Shown here in pieces: positions 1 to 7,999 of a DNA stretch of 62,596 nucleotides. Made by a program: the position numbers and the translations under genes. The notes below the pieces were generated by a model. It was not told the DNA's origin. It made no database searches and saw only the letters and a list, made by a program, of their open reading frames with translations. This DNA is from Clostridiaceae bacterium (GTDB lineage: Bacteria > Bacillota > Clostridia > Oscillospirales > Acutalibacteraceae), in assembly GCA_016288315.1 (NCBI GenBank), contig JAEEYU010000008.1, positions 1 through 62,596 on the forward strand, in the 5' to 3' direction. Position 1 is the stretch's first letter. The number at the start of each line of letters is the position of its first letter.

Positions 1-11
1 CTTGCGGTGCC

Positions 12-131
12 CAAAATTGCTTGCGGCTTGGAGCGCCGCGCAATTTTGACCGCTGCGCCTTCATCACCTCGCTTCTTCTGCCACCGGGAGCGATTCGGTG
101 ATGAAGCCCGGCACGCTCCGCGTGCCTCGGG
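12..131. repeat. Cluster of three strong palindromes
   Basis: No convincing gene is seen here. Three inverted repeats follow each other: arms 12-20/40-48 extended inside by 23-27/35-39, arms 60-67/98-105, and arms 110-116/120-126. They lie beyond the terminator of the tRNA pair. Dense GC-rich palindromes of this kind often belong to dispersed intergenic repeats, but no second copy was noticed in this window, so that origin is inference. Confidence 0.45.
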
Positions 132-158
132 TTCGAGATCATTTTTGCCAATAAAAAT

Positions 159-184
159 AAAACGAGGTCAAAAGACCTCGTTTT
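159..184 (-). terminator. Terminator of the tRNA-Met/tRNA-Trp transcript
   Basis: An 11-bp perfect stem (159-169 with 174-184) closes an AAAA loop. On the minus strand it is followed by a T-rich tract and it lies just past the tRNA-Trp 3' end. T-rich sequence on both sides means it could work in both directions. Confidence 0.8.
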
Positions 185-193
185 GTTTTTAAG

Positions 194-266
194 CAGGGGC
201 AGAAGGACTTGAACCCTCGGCACGCGGTTTTGGAGACCGCTGCTCTACCAACTGAGCTATACCCCT
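194..266 (-). tRNA. tRNA-Trp (CCA anticodon)
   Basis: Reading the minus strand gives a full cloverleaf: a 7-bp acceptor stem (G-U pair allowed), a D arm, an anticodon stem GCGGT/ACCGC around the loop CTCCAAA, and a T arm with GGTTCAAGT. The anticodon is CCA. The 3' CCA is not encoded. It is the second gene of a two-tRNA transcript, 9 bp after tRNA-Met. Confidence 0.95.
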
Positions 267-275
267 ATGGAATGG

Positions 276-349
276 TGGGCCACCAGGGACTCGAACCCCG
301 GACCATTCGGTTATGAGCCGAGTGCTCTAACCAACTGAGCTAGTGGCCC
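276..349 (-). tRNA. tRNA-Met (CAT anticodon)
   Basis: The minus strand folds into a cloverleaf with acceptor GGGCCAC/GTGGCCC, anticodon loop CTCATAA and T loop GGTTCGAGT. The CAT anticodon and paired acceptor base 1-72 suggest elongator Met. An Ile tRNA with a lysidine-modified CAT anticodon is possible but less likely. The 3' CCA is not encoded. Confidence 0.93.
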
Positions 350-368
350 GCTTTTTTAATGCTTAAAT

Positions 369-397
369 ATATTATCAAAAAGAACACGGTTTGTCAA
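369..397 (-). promoter_or_regulatory. SigA-like promoter of the tRNA pair
   Basis: On the minus strand TTGACA (392-397), a 17-bp spacer and TAATAT (369-374) precede tRNA-Met by about 20 bp. Confidence 0.8.
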
Positions 398-455
398 TTA
401 TTTTTTTCAGTTTTTGGTTTTCGGATTTTAAAAGCAAAAAACGGTGCTGTTTTTG

Positions 456-484
456 TTGATATTCAAGCAAACGAAGCTTATAAT
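456..484 (+). promoter_or_regulatory. SigA-like promoter of the Ntn hydrolase gene
   Basis: TTGATA (456-461), a 17-bp spacer and TATAAT (479-484) lie about 40 bp upstream of the ATG at 525. Confidence 0.75.
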
Positions 485-524
485 AATACGCATACAAAAG
501 CAATCGTCGGGAGGCACACAGAGC

Positions 525-1562
525 ATGAGCAATAAAGAAAACAAGCTTGCAAAAGAGACAATCAGATCTTTTCACAGAGTCAATGACAGCTTATGGACTC
601 TTGTTTATAAAAATGACTATGCGCTTGACGTTCTGCTTGAATACGGCACGGACTCCATAATGAGCACGGTTAAACATCTGCAGAACACGGTGCGTGCTTC
701 ACGTCTTGCCCCGAACTCAAATAAAGACGGCTTTGCCTGCTCAACCTTTAATGCAAGAAATGAGAACGGAGCCCCGATTTTTGCGAGGAATTTCGATTAT
801 AAAGAGGCACCCTGCGTTGCGGTGTGGACCGCTCCCGAAAACGGATACAGAAGCATGGCGGTTATTGACAGCACATTTTTTATTTACGGCACAAAAATTT
901 TTAAGATGAAAAACGCACGCAATCCCAAACGTCTCCTGGGCGCACCATATATGTCAATGGATGGTATAAATGAAAAGGGTTTTTCCTGCGCAGTGCTTGA
1001 AATAAAGGCAAAGGCAACAAAGCAGAACACGGGCAAAAAACCTATTAACACAACGGTTGCCCTGCGTGCGGCGCTTGACAAATGCAGCAGTGTTGAAGAG
1101 GCGCTGGAGCTTTTTACATCTTACGACATGCACGACCTGCTCGGCATAAGCTACCACTATCAGTTTGCAGATGCGGCGGGCAACAGCGCAATTCTTGAGT
1201 ATGTTGACAACAAGCCGTATATAATCAGGCAGAAAGTGCCTGACGAGAATCTCAAACTTACCAACTATTTTCTCACGCCCGGAGGAGACAACAGCGACGG
1301 CAGAGGCGAAGACAGATTCGAACACATCGGCGAGGTGCTGAAAGAGAATAACGGCATTCTCAGCGAGAATGACGCTATGAAGCTTCTTTCGGAATGCACT
1401 CTTAATTACCGTCACAAAACGCTAAAGCATATGGTTATCACGCTGTGGAGCGCTGTATATAACTGCAGTGAGAATTCGATGCTCCTTTGCACGGGCATGG
1501 ATTACGGCAAAAAATACAGGTTGTATCTTGACAAACCCGGTGAGGTTTTTGCCGTTGAATAA
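525..1562 (+). CDS. Choloylglycine hydrolase-family linear amide hydrolase (Ntn)
   Basis: A 345-residue protein of the N-terminal-nucleophile amide hydrolase group (bile salt hydrolase / penicillin V acylase, also close to acyltransferase-type C45 peptidases). Members cut linear C-N amide bonds after the chain is processed so that a Cys becomes the free N-terminus. The likely nucleophile is Cys72 in GFACSTF, followed by the RNFDY motif at about 88-92. The segment before Cys72 would be a propeptide, unlike classical bile salt hydrolases where Cys is residue 2. No signal peptide is seen, so it should act in the cytoplasm. The ATG at 525 has GGGAGG 9 bp upstream; upstream in-frame codons lack such a site. 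The substrate (bile salt, N-acyl amino acid or beta-lactam-like) cannot be told. It is a single gene with its own promoter and terminator. Confidence 0.8.
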   Translation: MSNKENKLAKETIRSFHRVNDSLWTLVYKNDYALDVLLEYGTDSIMSTVKHLQNTVRASRLAPNSNKDGFACSTFNARNENGAPIFARNFDYKEAPCVAVWTAPENGYRSMAVIDSTFFIYGTKIFKMKNARNPKRLLGAPYMSMDGINEKGFSCAVLEIKAKATKQNTGKKPINTTVALRAALDKCSSVEEALELFTSYDMHDLLGISYHYQFADAAGNSAILEYVDNKPYIIRQKVPDENLKLTNYFLTPGGDNSDGRGEDRFEHIGEVLKENNGILSENDAMKLLSECTLNYRHKTLKHMVITLWSAVYNCSENSMLLCTGMDYGKKYRLYLDKPGEVFAVE

Positions 1563-1575
1563 AACAGAACGGAAG

Positions 1576-1604
1576 GCGGAGTAATAACTCCGCTGTTTCT
1601 TTTT
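1576..1604 (+). terminator. Rho-independent terminator
   Basis: The stem GCGGAGT/ACTCCGC with an AATA loop is followed by a T-rich tract, 13 bp after the hydrolase stop. Confidence 0.75.
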
Positions 1605-1624
1605 GATAAATTTCTCAAAAAAAC

Positions 1625-1653
1625 TTGATATTTGTATATATTTACTATAAAAT
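1625..1653 (+). promoter_or_regulatory. SigA-like promoter of the MBOAT/DHHW pair
   Basis: TTGATA (1625-1630), a 17-bp spacer and TAAAAT (1648-1653) lie about 75 bp before the ATG at 1732. Confidence 0.65.
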
Positions 1654-1731
1654 AAGCACGGCTATTATACAAAATAACATTTGTTCTTCGCAAAATGCGG
1701 AGTAATTCATATTTGTTTACCGGGAGAAATT

Positions 1732-3162
1732 ATGGTTTTTTCGAGTCTTCTGTTTGTTTTTCTGTTTCTTTCGTTCAATCTGCTCTCACAGATTGTTCTG
1801 AAAAAAACCGAATATAAAAATGCGGCGATGCTCGCTTTTTCAATACTGTTTTACTGCTGGGCGGGACCGCTGTATTTTCTTTTGCTGCTCTTCGATGTTT
1901 TTGTTTGCTGGGGAGCGGCGCGTCTGATTGAAAACGCCGACAAAACCGACAGAAAAATTCTGCTTGCGTTTTCGTTGTTTGCCGTTCTGCTTGTGCTCGG
2001 AATATTCAAATACACGGGCTTTGTGTGCGGAACTCTGCAGTCGGTTTTCGGCTTCCCGAAAGAAGTCGTTTCAATAGCCCTGCCTGTCGGCATAAGCTTT
2101 TACAGCTTTCAGCTTATCAGTTACGTTGCCGATGTTTACCGCGGTCAGGTGGCAGCACAGAAAAAATTCTGGGTGCTTCTGCTTTACGCCTGCCTTTTCC
2201 ATCAGTGCATTGCGGGCCCCATAGTCCGCTATTCGGACGTTGAGAAGGATATTCTCACAAGGCGTGTCAACCGTGCCGAGATAAGCAGGGGAATCAGCAG
2301 GTTCACCGTAGGTCTTGCAAAAAAAGCGGTGCTTGCCAATTCCTGTGCTGCGGTTGCCGACCTCTTCTTTGACAAAACAGCCGGTGAGCTTGCAAAAACC
2401 CCCGCTCTTGGTTTGTGGCTTGCCGGTTTTGCGTTTATGCTTCAGATTTATCTCGACTTTTCCGCTTATTCGGATATGGCAATCGGTATGGGTCTTATGT
2501 GCGGTTTCCACTACCGTGAAAACTTCAACTATCCATATGTCGCCGACTCGGTCACGGATTTCTGGCGCAGGTGGCACATTTCGCTTTCAACATTTTTCCG
2601 CGACTATGTTTATATACCTCTGGGCGGCAACCGCAAAGGCACGGCGAGGCAGGTTTTCAATCTCTTTGTTGTGTGGGGGCTTACGGGCTTATGGCACGGA
2701 GCGAGCTGGAACTATGTTATCTGGGGACTGTATTTCTTCGTCTTCCTTGTTATTGAAAAATTCTTTCTCGCAAAGAAACTGGAACGCATACCCAAAGCGG
2801 TACGGGTTGCTCTTGTTCTGATAATCGTTTATTTCTGCTGGATAATATTCAAATTTGAAGATTTTACTTCACTCGGCACCGTTCTCAAAGGTCTGTTCTG
2901 CTTCAATCACAATTCATTTGCGGGCAAAGCGGTAACTCTTGCGTTCAAATCAAATTACAGACTTCTCATATTCTCTGCTGTTGCCTGTCTGCCGCTCGGC
3001 AAAGCAGTCAGAAACGCCCTTTACAAAAAATCACAGACATCAGCTCCGGTCGGAATTGTATACGGAATATGGGACGCAGTCCATCCCGTTGTTCTGCTTG
3101 TGCTCTCGTCAATGGCTCTTGCGGGCGATACATATAATCCCTTCCTTTATTTCAGGTTTTAA
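1732..3162 (+). CDS. MBOAT-family O-acyltransferase (AlgI-like)
   Basis: A 476-residue polytopic membrane protein of the membrane-bound O-acyltransferase family, the branch that passes acetyl groups across the membrane to exported polysaccharide. Hallmarks are the DFWRRWHISLS block (His about 282) followed by RDYVYIPLGGNRKG, and the catalytic-type GLWHGASW block with His about 322. Hydrophobic segments run from the N-terminus to the end. The ATG at 1732 has a GGGAG site and starts directly at the first membrane segment. The DHHW-type gene follows after 8 bp, the usual AlgI/AlgJ-like pairing. The probable job is O-acetylation of a capsule, exopolysaccharide or wall polymer; the acceptor is unknown and no polymer synthesis genes lie next to it. 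Confidence 0.9.
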   Translation: MVFSSLLFVFLFLSFNLLSQIVLKKTEYKNAAMLAFSILFYCWAGPLYFLLLLFDVFVCWGAARLIENADKTDRKILLAFSLFAVLLVLGIFKYTGFVCGTLQSVFGFPKEVVSIALPVGISFYSFQLISYVADVYRGQVAAQKKFWVLLLYACLFHQCIAGPIVRYSDVEKDILTRRVNRAEISRGISRFTVGLAKKAVLANSCAAVADLFFDKTAGELAKTPALGLWLAGFAFMLQIYLDFSAYSDMAIGMGLMCGFHYRENFNYPYVADSVTDFWRRWHISLSTFFRDYVYIPLGGNRKGTARQVFNLFVVWGLTGLWHGASWNYVIWGLYFFVFLVIEKFFLAKKLERIPKAVRVALVLIIVYFCWIIFKFEDFTSLGTVLKGLFCFNHNSFAGKAVTLAFKSNYRLLIFSAVACLPLGKAVRNALYKKSQTSAPVGIVYGIWDAVHPVVLLVLSSMALAGDTYNPFLYFRF

Positions 3163-3170
3163 GGTAAATT

Positions 3171-4475
3171 ATGAAAAACAACAATCAGAAAAAAGTTTTA
3201 AACTCAATAAAAATTGCATTGTTCGGTCTGACGATGGCTGTTATGACGGTTATCGGTCTTGCCTGGTTCAGGCGCCCCGATGTTTCGCAGATTGAAAAAC
3301 GCAAGCTTACGGAATTCCCGAAGGTGTCTCTCTCCGCTCTGGCTGACGGAAGCTGGTTCTCCGGCATTGAGACATGGTATGCCGACACCTTCCCCGTGCG
3401 TGAAAAACTTGTTAATGCAAACAACTTCTTCAAAGCACTTTACGGCAAAACCGGTGAAAAAATCGTGGGCACGGGCAAGGATGCGGACGATATTCCCGAT
3501 GATGCAGGCGAAGAGGCAACACTGCCTGTTACAACCGAGCCGCAGACTGTCCGCGACGGCATTGTCAGCGACGAGGGCGGCGAGACGCTCGACGGCGTTT
3601 ATGTCAGCGGTGACACGGGCTATTCGCTCTACTATTTTGTCAAAGAAAATGCGGATTGGTATGCCGCCGTTGTCAACGAGGCGCAGAAGCGTTTTGACGG
3701 CAGAGCAACCGTCTATGATATGATAGTGCCTCTCAATTCGGGCGTTGTTCTCAGCGACAGTCTTCAGAAAGAACTCAATATAAGCGACCAGCGCGAGGCA
3801 ATTTCATATATCTACGGCAAGATGAACCCTGCGGTAAAAGCAGTGCCTACGTTTGATATTCTGAGAAATCACTGCGACGAATACCTTTACTTCCGCACTG
3901 ACCACCACTGGACGGCTCTCGGAGCTTACTACGCCTACACAAGTTTCTGCAACGTTAAGGGTATTGCCCCGCATCAGCTTAATCAGTTCAGGACAAAAAC
4001 ATATGAGGGCTTTGTAGGCACGCATTATTCAGAGACTAATATTGCGAGGCTGAAAAACAACCCCGACACCATTACCGCCTATGTTCCGATGGGAACGGAT
4101 AAAATGACCATTACCGATGTCAACGGCGAAACAAACGAGAACTGGCCGATAATCATGGATGTTGACAATTACCCGGCAAACAGCAAATACAGCTGCTTTG
4201 TAAACGGCGATGCAAAGCTCTGTGTTGTCAATAATCCGCAGATAACCGACGGCTCCGCCTGCTTATGCATAAAAGACAGCTTCGGCTGCGCATTTGTGCC
4301 CTTCCTCGTTGACCATTATCAATATACATACTGGATTGATTACAGATATTTCCATCAGTCGCTTTCGGCTTTTGTTGACGAGCATAATATTACCGATATC
4401 ATCTTTTTGCAGAATATTTACAACACCGCTTACAAAAAAGCGATTCAGCAGATTCAGGATCTTGTCGAAAGCTGA
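3171..4475 (+). CDS. DHHW-family protein (AlgX/AlgJ-like SGNH acetylation partner)
   Basis: A 434-residue protein with one N-terminal membrane segment (about 12-34) and an exported body. The diagnostic Asp-His-His-Trp motif is at 244-247, in the context YFRTDHHWTALGAY. Another conserved block is CLCIKDSFGCAFVPFL, which carries the Ser expected of the SGNH-like fold. A low-complexity acidic/Thr-rich stretch lies at about 100-130. These proteins work with an MBOAT carrier to acetylate an exported polysaccharide, and the gene sits 8 bp behind such a carrier. The family is clear; the acceptor polymer is not. Confidence 0.88.
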   Translation: MKNNNQKKVLNSIKIALFGLTMAVMTVIGLAWFRRPDVSQIEKRKLTEFPKVSLSALADGSWFSGIETWYADTFPVREKLVNANNFFKALYGKTGEKIVGTGKDADDIPDDAGEEATLPVTTEPQTVRDGIVSDEGGETLDGVYVSGDTGYSLYYFVKENADWYAAVVNEAQKRFDGRATVYDMIVPLNSGVVLSDSLQKELNISDQREAISYIYGKMNPAVKAVPTFDILRNHCDEYLYFRTDHHWTALGAYYAYTSFCNVKGIAPHQLNQFRTKTYEGFVGTHYSETNIARLKNNPDTITAYVPMGTDKMTITDVNGETNENWPIIMDVDNYPANSKYSCFVNGDAKLCVVNNPQITDGSACLCIKDSFGCAFVPFLVDHYQYTYWIDYRYFHQSLSAFVDEHNITDIIFLQNIYNTAYKKAIQQIQDLVES

Positions 4476-4512
4476 CGACAGAATATAATTAATAAAATAT
4501 TTTAAAAAAGTC

Positions 4513-4541
4513 TTTACAAAAACGGACAGTTGTGTTATACT
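4513..4541 (+). promoter_or_regulatory. SigA-like promoter of rpsO
   Basis: TTTACA (4513-4518), a 17-bp spacer and TATACT (4536-4541) give a start near 4548, leaving about 100 nt of leader before rpsO. Confidence 0.8.
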
Positions 4542-4547
4542 CCGTTT

Positions 4548-4640
4548 TGCACTGTGCCCGTATCTCGGTTTGCGGGTTGAACCTCCTTAAGAGGTGTTCA
4601 CCTGCCGCACACTGGGAGCGAGGCAAATAATTAAATGAGG
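4548..4640 (+). promoter_or_regulatory. Structured rpsO leader, probable S15 autoregulatory site
   Basis: The leader can form a long imperfect hairpin around CTTAAG (near 4585) with arms containing GGTTGAACCTC and GAGGTGTTCACC, enclosed by further pairing between GCGGG and CCTGC-type arms. S15 represses its own mRNA through a structured leader in several bacterial groups, including Firmicutes. Assigning this leader to that class is inference from position and structure, not a motif match. Confidence 0.45.
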
Positions 4641-4648
4641 TGAAAATA

Positions 4649-4912
4649 ATGACACAGGCAGAAAAACAGGCAATCATGGCAGAATATGCCACACACGAGG
4701 GCGACACAGGTTCACCCGAGGTTCAGATCGCAGTTCTTTCAAAGAGAATCGCAGATCTCACAGAGCATCTTAAAGTCCACAAAAAAGACAATCACTCACG
4801 CCGCGGTCTTCACAAGATGGTAGGTCACAGACGCAACCTTCTTGAATACCTTAAGAAGACTGACATTGAGCGTTACCGTTCAATCATCGCAAGACTCGGC
4901 TTACGTAAATAA
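4649..4912 (+). CDS. rpsO: 30S ribosomal protein S15
   Basis: An 87-residue protein, the normal size for S15, which binds 16S rRNA early in assembly of the 30S platform. Family blocks visible are [17 protein letters not shown] near the N-terminus and [22 protein letters not shown] in the middle. The ATG at 4649 has GAGGTG 7 bp upstream; the in-frame GTG at 4640 overlaps that site and is rejected. pnp follows, the classic rpsO-pnp order, with a hairpin and a second long stem-loop between them. Confidence 0.97.
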   Translation: MTQAEKQAIMAEYATHEGDTGSPEVQIAVLSKRIADLTEHLKVHKKDNHSRRGLHKMVGHRRNLLEYLKKTDIERYRSIIARLGLRK

Positions 4913-4922
4913 GTTTGCTCAG

Positions 4923-4953
4923 GAGCAGGCAGGGCGCAAAACCCCGCCTGCTC
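4923..4953 (+). terminator. Hairpin after rpsO, possible partial terminator
   Basis: GAGCAGGC (4923-4930) pairs with GCCTGCTC (4946-4953) with an inner GGG/CCC. The following tract (TGTTACGATTATTATTC) is only moderately T-rich, so partial read-through into pnp or an mRNA 3' stabiliser is likely. Confidence 0.55.
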
Positions 4954-4985
4954 TGTTACGATTATTATTCTTTTAAAGCATCCAA

Positions 4986-5071
4986 CAGGCGGTATCGTCA
5001 GGTTTTAGCAGTTGCTCGGCAGCCTGTGCAGTCAACAGACTGCGGAGCTATTGCTAAACCCGTGCCGCCTG
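4986..5071 (+). promoter_or_regulatory. Long stem-loop in the pnp leader
   Basis: An 86-nt imperfect stem sits between rpsO and the pnp ribosome site. Paired arms are 4986-4992/5065-5071, 5001-5010/5052-5060 (one bulged T), 5014-5017/5045-5048 and 5028-5033/5038-5043 with an AACA loop. No T-run follows, so it is not a terminator. In E. coli the pnp leader stem is cut by RNase III and then used for PNPase autocontrol; a similar role here is inference. Confidence 0.6.
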
Positions 5072-5103
5072 CGGAAATATATTATTTTAAGAAAGGCAAA
5101 AAA

Positions 5104-7305
5104 ATGTTTTTTGAAAGCTTCAAAAAGTATGAAACCGAAATAGCCGGCCGCCCGTTCGTGGTTGAAGTCGGCAAAATGGCTCAGCTTGCCGGCGGCTCAT
5201 GCCTTGTTCGCTACGGCGAAACAAACGTGCTGTGCACCGCAACAATGGCTGCAAAGCCCCGTGAGGGCGTTGATTTCTTCCCTCTCTCCGTTGACTATGA
5301 AGAGAAACTCTATTCCGTAGGCAGAATACCCGGTTCCTTCCAGCGCCGCGAAGGCAAGGCCAGCGAAAAGGCAACTCTTGCATCACGCGTTATTGACAGA
5401 CCCATCCGCCCTCTTTTCCCCAAAGATATGAGAAACGATGTAGGCGTTGTCGCCACCGTTATGTCGGTTGACCCCGACTGCCAGCCCGAAATAGCTGCAC
5501 AGCTCGGCGTCTCCGTTGCAATCTCAATTTCGGAGATTCCGTGGGACGGTCCCGTTGCAAGTTCCGTAGTCGGTCTTGTTGACGGCGAATATGTCATCAA
5601 CCCCACTCTTGAACAGCGTGAAAAATCACAGATGTATGTAACTGTCGCTTCCACAAGCGAGCTTGTTGCCATGATTGAAGCGGGCGCAAACGAGGTTACA
5701 AACGACGAGATGTTCGACGGCATTATGTTCGCTCACGAGCAGAACAAGAAGATTGTTGAATTCATCACAAAAATCCGTGAGGAATGCGGCAAAGAAAAGG
5801 TCGACTTCCCCTCAAACGATCCCGACCCCGAAATGTTCGAGGCAATCAAGGCATTTGCCATTGATGATATCCGCGCCGCTCTTGACACAGATGACAAGCG
5901 CGTCCGCGACGAAAGACTTAAGCCCATCTATGAAGCAGTTCACGAAAAATTCGACGAAATCTATCCCGAAATGGAAGAGAAAATCGAAGACTGCCTCTAC
6001 AAAACACAGAAATACGTCGTGCGCCGCTGGCTCCTTGATGACGGCAAGCGCGTTGACGGCAGAGGCATTGACGAAATCCGTCCTCTCAACGCAGAGATAG
6101 ACCTGCTTGACAGAGTTCACGGCTCGGGTATGTTCACACGCGGTCAGACTCAGGTTCTCACCGTTACAACACTCGGTCCCATGAGCGATAACCAGATGCT
6201 CGACGGTCTTGATGAAGAAGATTCCAAGAGATACATTCACCACTACAACTTCCCGTCATACTCGGTAGGCGAAACAAAGCCCTCAAGAGGTCCCGGCAGA
6301 CGTGAAATCGGTCACGGCGCCCTCGCTGAGAAGGCACTTCTTCCCGTAATTCCTTCGGTTGAAGAGTTCCCCTACACAATCCGTCTTGTTTCGGAAGTTC
6401 TTTCTTCAAACGGCTCAACCTCACAGGGCTCAGTCTGCGGTTCAACCCTTTCGCTTATGGCGGCAGGCGTTCCCATCAAGGCACCCGTTGCAGGTATCTC
6501 CTGCGGCCTTATCACAGAGGGCGAACGCTTTATGACAATGGTTGACATTCAGGGCCTTGAGGACTTCTTCGGCGATATGGACTTCAAAGTTGCCGGCACC
6601 AAAAAGGGCATAACCGCAATCCAGATGGACTTGAAGGTTCACGGCCTTACCCCCGCAATCATCCGCGAAGCGCTTGAAAAAACCTACAAGGCAAGATGCT
6701 ATATCCTTGATGAAATAATGCTTCCCGTTATTTCCGAGCCCCGCAAGGAACTCTCCAAGTGGGCACCCAAGATGCTTACCACCAAGATTGACCCCGAAAA
6801 AATCGGCGATGTCATCGGCAAGCAGGGCAAGGTTATTCAGAAAATCTGTGCGGAATGCAACTGCAAGATTGACGTTGAAGAAGACGGCAGCATCTATGTT
6901 TCCTCCACAGATATCGACTGCGCAAAGCGCGCCATTGATATTATTGAAACAATTGCCAATGACCCCGAAGAGGGCGCAATTTACAAGGGCGTCGTAACCC
7001 GCCTTATGAGCTTCGGTGTGTTTGTTGAAATCGCCCCCGGCAAAGAGGGCATGGTTCACATCAGCCAGCTCGATGTCAAGAGAACAGAGAAGGTTGAAGA
7101 CGTTGTCAATGTTGGCGATGAGATTATTGTCAAGGTTCTTCCCAAGGATGACCAGGGCAGACTCAATTTCTCACGCAGAGAAGCGCTTATTGAGGTTGAA
7201 GGTCTTGTTCCCGAAAACGATGTCTCCGATTCCTCAAACCGCCGTTCATCCGGTCCCCGCAGGAATTTCAACCGCGACAAAAAGCCGCGCAGAAATGACA
7301 ACTGA
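5104..7305 (+). CDS. pnp: Polyribonucleotide nucleotidyltransferase (PNPase)
   Basis: A 733-residue phosphorolytic 3'-5' exoribonuclease that takes part in mRNA decay and quality control. Order of domains: first RNase PH core (about 12-140), alpha-helical linker, second RNase PH core (about 310-470), KH domain with the GKQG loop at about 571-574, S1 domain from about 626 (YKGVVTRLMSFGVFVEIAPG), and a basic, disordered tail rich in Arg/Asn/Ser. The length is typical. The ATG at 5104 is preceded by AAGAAAGG and begins the family's usual N-terminus; the reading frame extends upstream through the leader stem without a plausible start. It lies downstream of rpsO. Confidence 0.97.
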   Translation: MFFESFKKYETEIAGRPFVVEVGKMAQLAGGSCLVRYGETNVLCTATMAAKPREGVDFFPLSVDYEEKLYSVGRIPGSFQRREGKASEKATLASRVIDRPIRPLFPKDMRNDVGVVATVMSVDPDCQPEIAAQLGVSVAISISEIPWDGPVASSVVGLVDGEYVINPTLEQREKSQMYVTVASTSELVAMIEAGANEVTNDEMFDGIMFAHEQNKKIVEFITKIREECGKEKVDFPSNDPDPEMFEAIKAFAIDDIRAALDTDDKRVRDERLKPIYEAVHEKFDEIYPEMEEKIEDCLYKTQKYVVRRWLLDDGKRVDGRGIDEIRPLNAEIDLLDRVHGSGMFTRGQTQVLTVTTLGPMSDNQMLDGLDEEDSKRYIHHYNFPSYSVGETKPSRGPGRREIGHGALAEKALLPVIPSVEEFPYTIRLVSEVLSSNGSTSQGSVCGSTLSLMAAGVPIKAPVAGISCGLITEGERFMTMVDIQGLEDFFGDMDFKVAGTKKGITAIQMDLKVHGLTPAIIREALEKTYKARCYILDEIMLPVISEPRKELSKWAPKMLTTKIDPEKIGDVIGKQGKVIQKICAECNCKIDVEEDGSIYVSSTDIDCAKRAIDIIETIANDPEEGAIYKGVVTRLMSFGVFVEIAPGKEGMVHISQLDVKRTEKVEDVVNVGDEIIVKVLPKDDQGRLNFSRREALIEVEGLVPENDVSDSSNRRSSGPRRNFNRDKKPRRNDN

Positions 7306-7330
7306 TAAGTAATTACATTAAATAATATTA

Positions 7331-7363
7331 CCCTCGAACCCCCTGCATCGGGGGATTCGGGGG
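7331..7363 (+). terminator. GC-rich hairpin after pnp
   Basis: CCCCC (7339-7343) and CGGGGG (7349-7354) close a small loop, flanked by CCCTCGAA and ATTCGGGGG arms that extend the stem. There is no T-run after it. It may be an RNA 3' end or stabiliser rather than a true terminator; mfd transcription could pass through. Confidence 0.4.
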
Positions 7364-7390
7364 CAAAATGTTTTGAAAGGTTATTAAAAA

Positions 7391-7999
7391 ATGGTAAAAA
7401 ATGTTGTCTTTGATTTAGGCGGAGTTCTTGTTGACCTCAACCCCGCAAAAGTCATTAAACAGTATTTTTCGAAAGAGGACGCGGATTTTATTCTTTCGAA
7501 CATCTTTTTTTCAAAGGAATGGCGCGAGGTTGACAGAGGCGTTCTCACTCCGGATGAAGCGTTTCACAAATACAAAGACGACATAGCTCCGGGTGCCTAT
7601 GAGAAACTTATGGATATAATAGAGAACTGGAACGAGCACATGCCTCCCTTCGATGACGTTTACGCTCTCGTCAAAAGAGTCAAGTCGTCGGGCGCAAAGG
7701 TTTATCTGCTGTCGAATATTCCTCCCTATATTCACAAAATGTTCGGCTGCGTCCCCGCTCTTGCTCTGCTTGACGGTTTTGTCGCCTCCTGCGATGTAAA
7801 GCTTCTCAAGCCCGAAAGGGAGATTTACGAACACCTGCTTCAAAAATACAACCTGAAAGCGGAAGAAAGCATTTTCATAGACGACACGCTTGAAAATGTA
7901 GAAGGCGCAAGGGCGGTCGGAATGAAGGCGCACCATTTTGCAAATCACGACCTGGCGGCGCTTGAAGCCGCACTCAGAGAATGCGGAGTCAATATATGA
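7391..7999 (+). CDS. HAD-superfamily phosphatase (subfamily IA)
   Basis: A 202-residue cytoplasmic HAD hydrolase of the YihX/epoxide-hydrolase-like branch. All four HAD motifs are present: motif I FDLGGVLVD at the N-terminus (the second Asp position is Gly, as is usual in this branch), motif II LLSNIPP, motif III Lys in LLKPEREIY, and motif IV FIDDTLENVEGA. A helical cap lies between motifs I and II. Members dephosphorylate small phosphometabolites; the substrate is not predictable. Its stop overlaps the mfd start as ATGA, so the two are translationally coupled. Confidence 0.88.
   Translation: MVKNVVFDLGGVLVDLNPAKVIKQYFSKEDADFILSNIFFSKEWREVDRGVLTPDEAFHKYKDDIAPGAYEKLMDIIENWNEHMPPFDDVYALVKRVKSSGAKVYLLSNIPPYIHKMFGCVPALALLDGFVASCDVKLLKPEREIYEHLLQKYNLKAEESIFIDDTLENVEGARAVGMKAHHFANHDLAALEAALRECGVNI

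Noticed and set aside
7-192. A 61-codon open frame at the left edge
   Set aside because: It runs through three palindromes and the tRNA terminator, has no ribosome site and resembles no protein.
6442-7059. A 205-codon open frame antisense to pnp
   Set aside because: It is opposite the conserved RNase PH2/KH/S1 region and has no features of a real protein.
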